Source: Chloroflexota bacterium (GTDB lineage Bacteria; Chloroflexota; UBA6077; JACCZL01). From it: a stretch of 64,000 nt of DNA. Shown piece after piece: positions 1 to 8,864 of the stretch (the first letter of the stretch is position 1; the number at the start of each line of letters is the position of its first letter). The notes below the pieces were generated by a model. That model was not told where the DNA came from, made no database searches, and was given only the letters and a program-made list of their open reading frames with translations. Position numbers and translations under genes: made by a program. The stretch lies in contig JAUJPG010000001.1 in the NCBI GenBank assembly GCA_030447245.1, positions 146,338 through 210,337 on the forward strand. Direction: 5' to 3'.

Positions 1-340
1 TCGGTCTTCGCGGTCGTGAGTTCGGCGGCGGCCTACCCCCTCCTGAGAACGCTGGACGCGCCCGAGGTCTTGCGAGCACCCGGGGCGGCCGTCGGCGTGC
101 AAGTGGCCGTCCTGTCACTGATCACGCTGCGCTGGAAGATCAGCTGCCACACGGCCGCCGCGCGCGGGCTGCTCGCGGTCACGTGGACCGGAGATGTGGC
201 GTTCCTGACCGGTCCCGTCGTTGGCCTCGTGCTGTTGGTGGTCTGCGCGCGCGTGCACCCCGGGGCGTCACACACCGTGGCAAATGATCGCCGGGTCGCT
301 GACCGCTGCGGTGACCGCGGCACTGACCTGGCCCGCGTGA
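1..340 (+). pseudogene. PAP2-like phosphatase membrane protein, C-terminal part, frameshifted
   Basis: The reading frame is open from the left edge, so the 5' end lies outside the window. It shows the C-terminal pattern of PAP2-superfamily membrane phosphatases: a WKISCHT segment, a hydrophobic helix, then ARVHPGASHTVA. In the family the HT is followed by a final membrane helix. Here the frame used up to about base 282 loses that similarity. The next frame, from the ATG at 284, reads MIAGSLTAAVTAALTWPA and stops at 338-340, which is exactly the expected last helix. One small indel near 280-284 therefore separates the two halves. Substrate unknown; lipid or polyprenyl phosphate is typical of the family. 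Confidence 0.55.
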
Positions 341-359
341 ACGCAGGGTACGCGGGGTG

Positions 360-1061
360 ATGATGGCGCCTCAACGAGTCAGTGTGATCGTGCCGGCCAA
401 GAGCGAGCGGCGCAATCTTCCGCGCCTGCTGGCCTCACTGCCGCCAGTGGTGGAGTTGATCGTCTGCGACGCCAGCGATGACGGGACACGCGAGCTTGCG
501 CTGCACATTCGGCCCGAGCGAACGCGGGTTCTGGCAGCGCAGGGCTCCATTGCGGCGACGCGGCAACTCCGTGCCGAAGCCAGTCGCGGCGACCTGCTCG
601 TCTTCACGGACGCCGACGTGGCATTCGCAGATGGCTACTTCGCCCGACCCGCCGCCATCACCACGTGGGACGGGATCAGCGGGGCCAAACTCTCGACGGG
701 CGAGTTCGCCAGGTACTACGAAGCGGTGCGCAAGTGCCAGCAGGTCACCTATTCACTCCTGGGAGTCGCCGCCGCGTCCGAGTCAAACATGGTGATGACG
801 CGAGCGCCGTTCCGTGACCTCGGAGGGTTCCACCCGGAGCTCGGGTGTAATGAGGACACGGAGCTGTTCCTCAGAGCGAGCCGCCGGTGTTGGCACCGCG
901 CTCGTTTCGATCCCGAGCTGGTCGTGTGGGCGCACGTCCACCGTCGCCTGCGCCGTGGTGTCGGTCGCAAGTCGGCCCACGCGCTGGTGCGCACTACGTT
1001 GTTGTACGCGCTTTGCTGTACCACCGGTATGGGCGCGGCGACCGGGGACCTAACCGGCTAA
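360..1061 (+). CDS. Glycosyltransferase family 2
   Basis: Protein of about 233 residues with a GT-A fold N-terminus: VSVIVPAKSE opening strand, LIVCDASDDGT, then the metal-binding DxD-type motif FTDADV near residue 88. The acceptor-side segment contains GGFHPELGCNEDTELFLRA, the ED pair typical of GT2 enzymes. No membrane anchor is evident beyond a hydrophobic stretch at the end. It probably transfers a sugar onto a lipid or glycan; donor and acceptor cannot be read from sequence. GTG, ATG and ATG occur in tandem at 357, 360 and 363, so the exact start is uncertain. It begins just after the PAP2 remnant. The last 15-20 residues look unlike the family and may also be affected by a frameshift. 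Confidence 0.8.
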   Translation: MMAPQRVSVIVPAKSERRNLPRLLASLPPVVELIVCDASDDGTRELALHIRPERTRVLAAQGSIAATRQLRAEASRGDLLVFTDADVAFADGYFARPAAITTWDGISGAKLSTGEFARYYEAVRKCQQVTYSLLGVAAASESNMVMTRAPFRDLGGFHPELGCNEDTELFLRASRRCWHRARFDPELVVWAHVHRRLRRGVGRKSAHALVRTTLLYALCCTTGMGAATGDLTG

Positions 1062-1088
1062 CTGGCGGGGCACAGTGGGAGGACGATC

Positions 1089-1316
1089 TTGGGCGCGATG
1101 AACGATAGGGTGCGCGCCGGGGTCGAGCGCCAAAGCTTCGTGGCCCTGTTCCTGCTCTCGGCCATTCCCAATCCACGTTTCGACGCAGCCGGCGTTGCGG
1201 CTGGCTCGTTGGGGTACTCGCTCGTCCGTTACTGGGTAGCCGTCGTGTTGGGCAAGACGATCATTTATCCGGCCATCGCGAGCCCCGGGGGCGCACTTGC
1301 TCCCTGGCTCCGCTAG
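1089..1316 (+). pseudogene. VTT/DedA (SNARE-associated) domain protein, C-terminal fragment
   Basis: Only 75 codons from a TTG, reading FLLSAIPNPRFDAAGVAAG and then VRYWVAVVLGKTI. This is the signature of the C-terminal half of VTT-domain (DedA/YqaA-like) membrane proteins, which are normally about 190-220 residues long. The upstream membrane half has no room: the preceding glycosyltransferase ends at 1061 in the same frame. I read it as the remnant of a truncated gene. A short functional protein cannot be excluded, but there is no clear ribosome binding site. Confidence 0.45.
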
Positions 1317-1364
1317 GTGGATCCGCCGGCCACTGGGGGCGGGCGAGGTTGGATCGCTTAGGCG

Positions 1365-2138
1365 CTAGCGCCCCTGGAACGAGGGGGCACGGCGTTCGGT
1401 TTGGGCGGCAAGCCCTTCCGCCGCATCGGCGGTGGGGAACAGCCGAGAGACCGCTTCGCGCTCGAGCGCTAGACCAGCCTCGAGCGTCCCTTGACCGCCG
1501 AGCGTCGCCGCGATTTTGATGTTGCCGAGCGCGATCGGGGCCCCGCGGGCTAGCGTCTCGGCGTACTCAACAGCCTTGTCGACGAGCTGGTCGGCTGGGT
1601 ACAAGCGATCGACGATACCGAGCTGGAGGGCGCGCGTGGGATCGACGGCCTCGCCGGTCAGCATCAACTCCAGTGCCACGGTGTGGCCGACCAGCCGCGT
1701 GAGCCGCTGGGTGCCGCCAGCCCCCGGGAGCAGTCCGAGCTTCGACTCTGGCAGGCCGATACGATAGTCGCCCTCGGCAGCGAAGCGGAAATCGCACCCG
1801 AGCGCGATCTCGAGCCCGCCACCCAGCGTGTGGCCCGCCAGGAGAGCGATGATGGGCTTGGGCGTGCGCTCGAGCTTTGAGACGATCTCATGTGCGTGAA
1901 GCACGAAGGCCGACTTGTACGCCAGGCTGCTTTCCAGGAACATCTTGATGTCGGCGCCTGCCGAGAAGAACTTGGGCGAGGCGCTCTTGACGACGACTGC
2001 CCGCACGCCCTCGTCGAAGCGAGCCGCGTCGATCGCCGCGTTCAGCTCGTCCAGGAACTCGCGGTTGTAGCTGTTGGCCGGCGGCCGGTCGAACGTGATC
2101 CGCCCGATCGCCCCCGCCTTCTCAAACGACACCGCCAT
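1365..2138 (-). CDS. Enoyl-CoA hydratase/isomerase family protein
   Basis: 257-residue crotonase-fold protein, the usual length for the family. The oxyanion-hole segments are visible: SAGADIKMF near residue 60 and GHTLGGGLEIALGCDFR near residue 105. A Glu in the LPESKLGLLPGAGGTQRLTR segment matches one catalytic position of hydratases. It should act on 2-enoyl-CoA thioesters in fatty-acid or amino-acid breakdown; the exact substrate is not evident. It is divergent from the aldehyde dehydrogenase gene across a 229-bp region with a promoter for each. A second crotonase gene lies at 49301-50080. Confidence 0.9.
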   Translation of the reverse strand: MAVSFEKAGAIGRITFDRPPANSYNREFLDELNAAIDAARFDEGVRAVVVKSASPKFFSAGADIKMFLESSLAYKSAFVLHAHEIVSKLERTPKPIIALLAGHTLGGGLEIALGCDFRFAAEGDYRIGLPESKLGLLPGAGGTQRLTRLVGHTVALELMLTGEAVDPTRALQLGIVDRLYPADQLVDKAVEYAETLARGAPIALGNIKIAATLGGQGTLEAGLALEREAVSRLFPTADAAEGLAAQTERRAPSFQGR

Positions 2139-2231
2139 GCATCCTCCATAGGGCTCAGGCGCGGCCCGCGAAGGACCGGGCCGGGATGGTGGACGCTCGT
2201 TCCGGCCGAAGGCACGGGAAGGTCCGCGGCC

Positions 2232-2260
2232 AATCTACCAGCACGCCTAGTCGCCGTCAA
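2232..2260 (-). promoter_or_regulatory. Predicted promoter for the enoyl-CoA hydratase gene
   Basis: On the minus strand TTGACG (2260-2255) is separated by exactly 17 bp from TAGATT (2237-2232), with TGG just before the -10 hexamer, an extended -10 arrangement. Transcription would start near 2225, giving a leader of roughly 87 nt before the ATG at 2138. Confidence 0.5.
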
Positions 2261-2298
2261 CGTCCCTGCCAAACAACGGCTGAGACCGTGTACGGGGA

Positions 2299-2307
2299 TG
2301 GTATGAT
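2299..2307 (+). promoter_or_regulatory. Extended -10 element for the aldehyde dehydrogenase gene
   Basis: TGGTATGAT, a TGn extended -10 with five of six consensus bases in the hexamer. No good -35 box is seen 17 bp upstream. The predicted start near 2314 leaves a leader of about 54 nt that contains GGGAG seven bases before the ATG at 2368. Confidence 0.45.
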
Positions 2308-2367
2308 CCCGCGGCGGCGCGGACCGCCACGCACCGTCGAACCACGGGCTTTGTAGGGAGCGGCGCT

Positions 2368-3804
2368 ATGCAGATGTTCATCGCCGGAGAGTTGTGCAAT
2401 GCAGCCGCCGGGCAGACAACGGAGATCCGCAACCCGGCGACAGGCGAAGCGGTCGATACAGTCCCGAAGGCTACGGTCGAGGATGCCCGTCGGGCGATTG
2501 AATCCGCGCACCAGGCGTTCCCTTCCTGGTCACAAATGGCTGCTAGCGATCGTGCTGCACTCATGTTCAAGGGCGCCCAAAATGTCAAGGAGCACATCCC
2601 CGAGATCGCTGAGCTGCTGACGAGGGAGCAGGGTAAGACGTTGCTCGAATCGAGGATCGAGACCCAGCGATTAGCCGAGAATCTAGAGTTCTTCGCCGGG
2701 CTGCATGGCGCACTTCGAGGTCAGCATGTCGAGATCGCCAAGCCCAAGGCGTACGGCATGGTCATCAAGCGTCCGCTCGGCGTTGTTGGCTCGATCGTGC
2801 CGTGGAACTTTCCGCTTACGCTCATGGCCAACAAGATCTGTCCGGCCCTGATCGTCGGCAACACGGTCGTGGTCAAGCCGGCGAGCACCGCCCCGCTTGC
2901 GATTGCCAGGTGCGTTGAGTTGATCAACGCGGCAGGCTTCCCGCCGGGCGTGCTGAACGTGGTGACCGGTCCGGGCGCCGTGGTCGGCGAGGAGCTGATC
3001 GCGCATCCGCTCGTGCGCAAGATCGGATTCACTGGCGAAACGGAGACGGGCAAGAGGGTGATGGCCCAGGCTTCAAATGAGCTGAAACACGTCACGCTGG
3101 AGCTAGGCGGTAGTGACCCGATGATCGTCTGCGACGACGCCAACATCCCCGAGGCGATCAGGGCGGCTGGCGTGGGGCGATTCTTCAACTGCGGCCAGGC
3201 CTGCCTGGCGATAAAACGGCTGTATCTGTTTGACGCTATTGCCGACGAGTTCATCGAAGGCTTGAAGCAGAACGCCGAGCAACGCTGGAAAGTTGGCAAC
3301 GGCATGGACAAGGCAACCCGGATGGGGCCCCTCCACACCGCGGGCCAGCGCGAAGAGGTCGAGAAGATGGTGCAGGATGCCGTGGGCCGCGGCGCCGAGG
3401 TACTCACCGGCGGCAAGCGGCCGACCGGTGTCGAGTACGAGCGAGGTAACTTCTACCTTCCAACTCTGCTCGTCGACGTTCCCGAGGACGCTTTGATCGC
3501 ACGGGAGGAATGCTTCGGGCCTGCGCTGCCGATCTTCCGCGTGAAGAACCTGGATGAGGCAATCGACAAGGCGAATAACTCGAAGTATGGACTCGGGTCG
3601 TCGATTTGGACGCGTGACATCCGTAACGCGCATGCTGCTTCAGAGCGGATCGAAGCTGGCTACACCTGGGTGAACTCGCTCCAGATCGCGGTTGACGAAC
3701 TGCCCTTCGGCGGGACCAAGCAGAGTGGCTTCGGCAAGGAGCACGGCACCGAAGTGCTGGACCACTACAGTGAACTGAAGTCGGTGATGGTGGGCGTAGC
3801 CTGA
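2368..3804 (+). CDS. NAD(P)-dependent aldehyde dehydrogenase, succinate-semialdehyde-dehydrogenase-like
   Basis: 478-residue member of the ALDH superfamily, full length. It contains the cofactor-binding VPWNFPL segment, the general-base glutamate in LELGGSDP (about E245) and the catalytic cysteine in FFNCGQACLA (about C279). The C-terminal LPFGGTKQSGFGKEHG motif is also present. It oxidises an aldehyde to the acid with NAD(P)+. Sequence style resembles succinate-semialdehyde and related dehydrogenases, but the substrate is not fixed by these motifs. The start is supported by GGGAG seven bases upstream. A single-gene transcription unit seems likely. Confidence 0.92.
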   Translation: MQMFIAGELCNAAAGQTTEIRNPATGEAVDTVPKATVEDARRAIESAHQAFPSWSQMAASDRAALMFKGAQNVKEHIPEIAELLTREQGKTLLESRIETQRLAENLEFFAGLHGALRGQHVEIAKPKAYGMVIKRPLGVVGSIVPWNFPLTLMANKICPALIVGNTVVVKPASTAPLAIARCVELINAAGFPPGVLNVVTGPGAVVGEELIAHPLVRKIGFTGETETGKRVMAQASNELKHVTLELGGSDPMIVCDDANIPEAIRAAGVGRFFNCGQACLAIKRLYLFDAIADEFIEGLKQNAEQRWKVGNGMDKATRMGPLHTAGQREEVEKMVQDAVGRGAEVLTGGKRPTGVEYERGNFYLPTLLVDVPEDALIAREECFGPALPIFRVKNLDEAIDKANNSKYGLGSSIWTRDIRNAHAASERIEAGYTWVNSLQIAVDELPFGGTKQSGFGKEHGTEVLDHYSELKSVMVGVA

Positions 3805-4197
3805 ACGCTGGCCCGCCGCCGCTGCGGGCCGAACGCGACGCACGGGCGGACCCACCCGGCACCGTGGAGCGCTGACGTAGCGTCGGCGGACGATGCGAAC
3901 TTGTGGTCGCCGTTGATTCCAAGGATCTTGCACTACCGTCTTCCATAGCGGCACGATCGACCGCGTCATGTGCTCGGAGCGCGCTAGCCGGGAGATGTTG
4001 GTGACGTGGCGAACGATCCGCGAGAAACCCGCCCGGCGACGGCAAAGGATCGCGCGGGGCGGCTAGAAACGTCGCTGGATCTTCTCGACGATCACCGTGC
4101 CGCTCGGGAGACTCCACTTGCGCGCACAGGAGCTGCCGTGGCCGCTGGTGGTCGCCACTATGATCCGCGCCATGCGCTCTCGCAGCGGGACGGTTGC
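3805..4197. other. Intergenic region, no gene seen
   Basis: About 390 bp between the aldehyde dehydrogenase stop and the rrf2 promoter. Open frames on both strands here have no family signature and no ribosome binding site, and the longest overlap neighbouring genes as antisense shadows. I see no RNA gene or terminator with a T-tract. Confidence 0.4.
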
Positions 4198-4226
4198 TTG
4201 ACCGTCACTCGATGGACTGGTAACAT
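4198..4226 (+). promoter_or_regulatory. Predicted promoter of the rrf2-suf operon
   Basis: TTGACC (4198-4203), 17-bp spacer, then TAACAT (4221-4226) preceded by TGG, giving both a -35 box and an extended -10. It is the best promoter match in the window and lies 47 bp before the rrf2 ATG. The AT-rich bases after it (about 4227-4255) are a plausible place for an Fe-S-responsive Rrf2 operator, but I cannot define a palindrome there. Confidence 0.6.
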
Positions 4227-4273
4227 AATCGTACGAAACAGGTCGGATTTACAACGAGGGCGATTAGCTCAAC

Positions 4274-4762
4274 ATGAAGGTCTCGACGCGGGCACACTAC
4301 GGACTCCGAGCGATGACCGAGCTGGCTCGGTCATACGGGCACGGTCTGGTCTCGCTGGCCGAGATTGCGCGGATCGAGGCGCTACCGCTTGCCTACCTGG
4401 AGCAACTCGTCGGTGAGTTGCGGAGGGCTGGGGTGGTTGAGGGCGTCCGGGGACTGCACGGTGGCTATCGATTGACCCGTAGCCCGGAGCAGGTCACCGT
4501 CGGCGAGATCTATCGGGTGCTCGAAGGCGACATCGCGCCGGTCCAGTGTACAGCCGAAGGGTATGCGACTGGTGACTGTGAGCGTGAGGCGGTCTGCCTT
4601 TCGAGGTCAGTCTGGGCGCGCGTACAGGCGAGTGTTCTGGGCATTTTAGATGCAACAACGCTGGCCGATCTTTGTAGCAGCGACCCCGCGTACGCAGCGC
4701 CATCGCTAATTCCAGTTCAGGCGCTTGCCGGAGTGCGGATGGGTGGCGAGAAGGGTGCATGA
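4274..4762 (+). CDS. Rrf2 family Fe-S-sensing transcriptional regulator (IscR/SufR-like)
   Basis: 162 residues. The N-terminal winged helix begins [14 protein letters not shown], then [19 protein letters not shown] and [10 protein letters not shown] in the wing. Three cysteines at about 92, 102 and 108 lie in the loop where IscR carries its [2Fe-2S] ligands (92, 98, 104), so this copy can probably bind a cluster. It is the first gene of the suf operon, eight bases before sufC. Rrf2 proteins in this position usually repress their own operon when clusters are plentiful, so autoregulation is likely. The ribosome binding site is weak (GAGGG 13 bases upstream). Confidence 0.9.
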   Translation: MKVSTRAHYGLRAMTELARSYGHGLVSLAEIARIEALPLAYLEQLVGELRRAGVVEGVRGLHGGYRLTRSPEQVTVGEIYRVLEGDIAPVQCTAEGYATGDCEREAVCLSRSVWARVQASVLGILDATTLADLCSSDPAYAAPSLIPVQALAGVRMGGEKGA

Positions 4763-4769
4763 GAACACG

Positions 4770-5531
4770 ATGAGTAGGAGCGAGCCGACGTTCCTGATCG
4801 AAGACCTGCGGGTCTCGGTCGAGGGCAAAGAGATTCTGAAAGGCGTGGACCTGGCCGTCGAGCCGGGTGAGATCCACGCGCTCATGGGACCGAATGGCTC
4901 TGGCAAGAGCACCCTGGCAAACACGCTGATGGGTCACCCGAAGTACGTGGTGACGAGTGGGCGGGTTGTATTCCAGGGGCAGGACGTACTCGCCCTGTCG
5001 CCGGATGCGCGGGCGCGCCTGGGGATGTTCCTCGCCTTCCAGTACCCGGTGGCGATTCCTGGCGTGAGCCTGGGCAACTTCCTGCGTGCCGCGACCCGAG
5101 CGAACGGGCAGCAGGCCACCGCCGGCGAGTTTCGAAAGCAGCTCATGGAGAAGATGAAGCTGCTCAAGATGGACCCCTCTTTCGCGGCTCGCTACGTCAA
5201 CGACGGGCTCTCCGGCGGCGAGAAGAAGCGTGCCGAGGTCCTTCAAATGGCGATGCTCCAGCCGAAGATCGCCGTGATGGATGAGACCGATTCGGGACTT
5301 GACATCGACGCATTGCGGATCGTTGCCGAGGGGGTCAACGCGATCCACACGCCAGACATGGGGGTGCTGGTGATTACCCACTACCAGCGCTTGCTGAACT
5401 ACATCCGACCAGGGTTCGTCCACGTGCTCGTCGAGGGTCGCGTGGTGAAGTCCGGGGGTGGCGAGCTAGTCGACCAGCTCGAGGCCGAGGGGTACGATCC
5501 GATCATCCGAGCAGTTCAGGTGGCCGTTTAG
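4770..5531 (+). CDS. sufC: Fe-S cluster assembly ATPase SufC
   Basis: 253-residue ABC-type ATPase. Walker [10 protein letters not shown], signature [10 protein letters not shown], Walker [12 protein letters not shown] and the switch histidine in [10 protein letters not shown] are all present, and the DSGLD wording is typical of SufC. It powers the SufBCD scaffold that builds [4Fe-4S] clusters in the cytosol. An upstream in-frame codon at 4725 exists, but the ATG at 4770 matches family N-termini and avoids overlap with rrf2. It is followed 22 bp later by sufB. Confidence 0.96.
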   Translation: MSRSEPTFLIEDLRVSVEGKEILKGVDLAVEPGEIHALMGPNGSGKSTLANTLMGHPKYVVTSGRVVFQGQDVLALSPDARARLGMFLAFQYPVAIPGVSLGNFLRAATRANGQQATAGEFRKQLMEKMKLLKMDPSFAARYVNDGLSGGEKKRAEVLQMAMLQPKIAVMDETDSGLDIDALRIVAEGVNAIHTPDMGVLVITHYQRLLNYIRPGFVHVLVEGRVVKSGGGELVDQLEAEGYDPIIRAVQVAV

Positions 5532-5553
5532 GCCGAGAAGCGAGGCAATAACG

Positions 5554-7011
5554 ATGGCTGTCAAGCCGCAGGACCTCATCAAGAGCGAGTACGAGTATGG
5601 CTTCCACGACGAAGAGGATTACGCCTTCAAGTCGGGCCGTGGCCTAACCGAGGACACCGTCCGCGACATCTCGAGGCGAAAGAACGAGCCAGAGTGGATG
5701 CTGAAGTTCCGGCTGCGCGCGCTCAAGCTGTTCGAGAAGAAGCCGATGCCGAACTGGGGCGCGGACCTCAGCGGGATCGACTTCGACAACATCCACTACT
5801 ACGTCAAGCCGTCGGACAAGACCGAGACGGACTGGGACGATGTCCCAACGTACATCAAAGATACCTTCGACAAGCTGGGCATTCCGGCGGCCGAGCGGAA
5901 GTTCCTGGCGGGAGTCTCCGCCCAGTACGAGTCTGAGGTCGTCTACCACAGCATCCGCGAAGACCTTGAGAAGCAGGGCGTCCTCTTCTTGGACATGGAC
6001 TCTGGTCTGCGCGAGTACGGGGACCTGGTCAAGGAGTACTTCGGCACGATCATCCCGCCGGGCGACAACAAGTTCGCGGCGCTGAACAGTGCCGTTTGGA
6101 GTGGCGGCAGCTTCGTCTACGTGCCGAAAGGCGTCCGGGTCGAGATCCCGCTCCAGGCCTACTTCCGGATCAACACGGAGAACATGGGCCAGTTCGAGCG
6201 CACGCTGATCATCGCCGACGAAGGCTCGTACGTCCATTACATCGAAGGGTGCACGGCACCGGTCTACACAACCGACTCGCTCCACTCAGCTGTCGTCGAG
6301 TTGATTGCCAAGCCAGGGGCCCACATTCGTTACACGACGATCCAGAACTGGTCGAACAACGTCTACAACCTGGTGACCAAGCGCGCCGTTGCGGAAGAGA
6401 ACGCGGTCGTTGAGTGGGTGGACGGCAATCTGGGTTCCAAGGTGACGATGAAGTATCCCGGCATTTACCTGATGGGCGAGGGCGCCAAGGGTGAGGTCAT
6501 TTCCGTCGCGTTCGCCGGGGAAGGACAGCACCAGGACGCTGGAGCGAAAATCATCCATGCCGCCTCAAACACAACGTCGACGATCACGTCCAAGTCGATC
6601 AGCAAGGACGGCGGACGGACGAGCTACCGCGGGCTGCTCAAGGTGCATAAGGGGGCCGAGAACGTCAAGTCGTTCGTTCGTTGCGACGCGTTGATGCTCG
6701 ACGAGACCTCGCGCTCTGATACGTACCCTTCGATCGAGATTGACGAGGATCAGGTGAGCATCGAGCACGAGGCGTCCGTCAGCAAGATCAGCGACGAGCA
6801 GCTGTTCTACCTGCAGAGCCGCGGACTTGGTGAGGCGGAAGCGAAGACGATGATCGTCAACGGTTTCTTTGACGCCTTCACCAAGGAGCTGCCGATGGAG
6901 ACGATGATCGTCAACGGTTTCTTTGACGCCTTCACCAAGGAGCTGCCGATGGAGTACGCGGTCGAGCTGAACCGCCTGCTTCAGCACCAGATGGAGGGCG
7001 CGGTCGGCTGA
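5554..7011 (+). CDS. sufB: Fe-S cluster assembly scaffold SufB
   Basis: 485 residues. The N-terminal region and the beta-helix core ([16 protein letters not shown]-like and [10 protein letters not shown] segments) are clear SufB hallmarks. The scaffold receives persulfide sulfur and assembles a cluster with SufC and SufD. Oddity: near the C-terminus an 18-residue block [18 protein letters not shown] occurs twice in direct succession because of a perfect 54-bp duplication (6847-6954). Without it the protein would be about 467 residues, closer to the usual length. The duplication keeps frame, so the protein is intact except for an extra C-terminal helix. GAGG lies eight bases before the ATG. 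Confidence 0.95.
   Translation: MAVKPQDLIKSEYEYGFHDEEDYAFKSGRGLTEDTVRDISRRKNEPEWMLKFRLRALKLFEKKPMPNWGADLSGIDFDNIHYYVKPSDKTETDWDDVPTYIKDTFDKLGIPAAERKFLAGVSAQYESEVVYHSIREDLEKQGVLFLDMDSGLREYGDLVKEYFGTIIPPGDNKFAALNSAVWSGGSFVYVPKGVRVEIPLQAYFRINTENMGQFERTLIIADEGSYVHYIEGCTAPVYTTDSLHSAVVELIAKPGAHIRYTTIQNWSNNVYNLVTKRAVAEENAVVEWVDGNLGSKVTMKYPGIYLMGEGAKGEVISVAFAGEGQHQDAGAKIIHAASNTTSTITSKSISKDGGRTSYRGLLKVHKGAENVKSFVRCDALMLDETSRSDTYPSIEIDEDQVSIEHEASVSKISDEQLFYLQSRGLGEAEAKTMIVNGFFDAFTKELPMETMIVNGFFDAFTKELPMEYAVELNRLLQHQMEGAVG
6847..6954 (+). repeat. Perfect 54-bp tandem duplication inside sufB
   Basis: Units 6847-6900 and 6901-6954 are identical base for base and encode the same 18 residues twice. The complete identity, including third codon positions, implies a very recent event or an assembly artefact. 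Confidence 0.97.
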
Positions 7012-7197
7012 GCCGACTCGGCCTTCGCGGCGCGTCCGAGGCGATACGTTCGGGAATTGGGACCAGTCAATCCGGGCCAGCATTCGACAGTTGGCGTATG
7101 CGGGGCCGCGGCGGCTTCATGCGTGCGCTAGGCCTGGAGCAAACGTAGGGGCGCAGAAATCCCCATACGTCCGCAGAGCAGATTGAGGAGTGGCTTT

Positions 7198-8565
7198 GTG
7201 AATCCGGTGGAGACGCAGGCAGAGGCCGCGTTGGGCGGGACGAGCGCAGATGCGATCGAGCGGCGGTCTAGCGTGCGAGCCGAGCCGGCGTGGCTGGTAG
7301 AGCAGCGGCTGGCAGCCTGGGAGCGCGCGACCAGCTTACCTGTCCCAAACAGTCGGACGGAGGGGTGGCGAAGAACCGATCTGAGCGGCCTGGACCTCTT
7401 GACGGTTCTGGAGCCGGTTTCCGGCCCCTCTGCTGCGGCGAGTGCTGAAGGCGCGAAGCTCGGCGACCTTGCCGGGGTCGTGGAGCTAACGGACGCTGCG
7501 GTGACGCGGCACTCGGTGTCACCTGAATTGGAGCACCGTGGGGTGCTGCTGATGCCGCTAGACCGCGCGGTCGTCGAGCGACCCGATCTCCTGGAGCAGG
7601 TTCTGGGCGAACCCACCGGTGGCGCGGACAGCAAGTTCGTGTCTATGGCGGAGGCGCTGTGGGAAAACGGCGTCTTCCTGTACGTGCCGCGCGGAGTGGC
7701 GATCGAGCTACCGGTCCTCGGTCGTAGCGTCATGGCAAGTGGGAGCCCGTGCTTTTTTCGGACCGTTGTCGTGGCCGAAGAAGGGGCCGACGTCACGTAC
7801 GTGGACGACCACATATCGGTGGAGCGGGAGCGTGATTCGCTCGCCAGTGGAATCGTGGAGCTCCACGCCCATCGAGCGGCGCGTATTCGATACATCAATC
7901 TCCAGCAGTGGAACACGCGGACATGGCACTTCAATCGGTTGCGTGCCCAGACCGCTCGTGATGCGCGCGTCGACTGGCTCGTGGTGGCGCTCGGCAGCGG
8001 GTTGCACCGCGCCGAAGTCGAAGCGTCGCTCCGGGGCCAGGGCTCCGAGACTGAAATGATCGGGCTCATCTTCGGGACTGGCAGCCAGCACTTCGACCAT
8101 CAGACCCTCCAGGATCACATAGGCAATGACTCGCGCAGCGAGCTCAACTTCAAGGCGGCGTTGACCGATGGATCCAGCTCGAACTACACGGGCCTGATCC
8201 GGGTCAATAAGACCGCGTTGCGGACTTCGTCCAACCTCGAAAATCGCAACCTGTTGCTAAGTGACTACTCCAAGGCCGAGTCGGACCCCCGCCTGGAGAT
8301 CCTCAATAGCGACGTCGTCCGCTGTGCCCACGGAGCGACGGTTGGCCCCCTGGACCCGGAGATGATCTTCTACATCCAGAGCCGCGGCATGCGGGCGGAG
8401 GATGCGAAACGAATGGTTGTCGAGGCATTCTTCGAGCCGATCCTCGAGCGCATACCCATCGAGTCGCTCAAGGCTGACATCTGGCGCAACGTCCAGCGGA
8501 AGCTTGGCCTCGCGGTCGCCGGTGACGCGGTGCCGCAGGGGACTGACGAATGGCTGACTGGGTGA
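7198..8565 (+). CDS. sufD: Fe-S cluster assembly protein SufD
   Basis: 455-residue SufB/SufD-family protein. SufD-like features are an N-terminal ERATSLPVPNSRTEGWRRTD segment, the beta-helix core with QHFDHQTLQDH and YTGLIRVNK, and a C-terminal YIQSRGMRAEDAKRMVVEAF helix. It pairs with SufB in the SufBC2D complex and takes part in iron acquisition. The GTG at 7198 is chosen because GAGGAG lies seven bases upstream; a TTG at 7183 in the same frame sits inside that site. It follows sufB after a 186-bp gap in which I see no gene, and overlaps the Rieske gene by 16 bp. Confidence 0.93.
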   Translation: MNPVETQAEAALGGTSADAIERRSSVRAEPAWLVEQRLAAWERATSLPVPNSRTEGWRRTDLSGLDLLTVLEPVSGPSAAASAEGAKLGDLAGVVELTDAAVTRHSVSPELEHRGVLLMPLDRAVVERPDLLEQVLGEPTGGADSKFVSMAEALWENGVFLYVPRGVAIELPVLGRSVMASGSPCFFRTVVVAEEGADVTYVDDHISVERERDSLASGIVELHAHRAARIRYINLQQWNTRTWHFNRLRAQTARDARVDWLVVALGSGLHRAEVEASLRGQGSETEMIGLIFGTGSQHFDHQTLQDHIGNDSRSELNFKAALTDGSSSNYTGLIRVNKTALRTSSNLENRNLLLSDYSKAESDPRLEILNSDVVRCAHGATVGPLDPEMIFYIQSRGMRAEDAKRMVVEAFFEPILERIPIESLKADIWRNVQRKLGLAVAGDAVPQGTDEWLTG

Positions 8566-8864
8566 CGGTTGCCCTCGCCGGCGAGATGGAGTCCGGCCAG
8601 GTAGAGGTCATCACCGTTGTGGGCAGACGGCTGGCGCTCTGCAACGTCGGTGGCGAGTACTACTGCATCGACGACGTCTGCACGCATGACGGCGGTTCGT
8701 TCGACCAGGCCGAGCTGGACGACAACGAGATTGAATGCCCTCGCCACGGGGCACGGTTCGACGTCAGAAGCGGCATGGTGGTCAGCCTTCCCGCAGTACT
8801 GCCGGTCAAGACCTATCCCGTGCGAGTCGACGGCGGTCAGGTGCAGGTGCGGGTGGATGAATAG
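8550..8864 (+). CDS. Rieske [2Fe-2S] ferredoxin-like protein (non-haem type)
   Basis: 104 residues. Cluster ligands are complete: CTH (C44, H46) and CPRH (C63, H66), spaced as in small soluble Rieske ferredoxins of the NirD/BphF class. There is no signal peptide or membrane segment, so it is cytosolic. It overlaps the end of sufD by 16 bp and the likely start of sufS by 8 bp, so it is translated with the suf genes. It may supply electrons during cluster assembly or release; that role is inferred only from position. Confidence 0.92.
   Translation: MADWVTVALAGEMESGQVEVITVVGRRLALCNVGGEYYCIDDVCTHDGGSFDQAELDDNEIECPRHGARFDVRSGMVVSLPAVLPVKTYPVRVDGGQVQVRVDE

Noticed and set aside
4494..5423. 309-codon minus-strand frame across rrf2 and sufC
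   Set aside because: It mirrors conserved plus-strand genes in high-GC DNA, with no ribosome binding site or family signal.
7012..7197. A gene or riboswitch between sufB and sufD
   Set aside because: The 186-bp gap has no open frame with a ribosome binding site and no stable structure that I could support. It contains only the sufD GAGGAG site.
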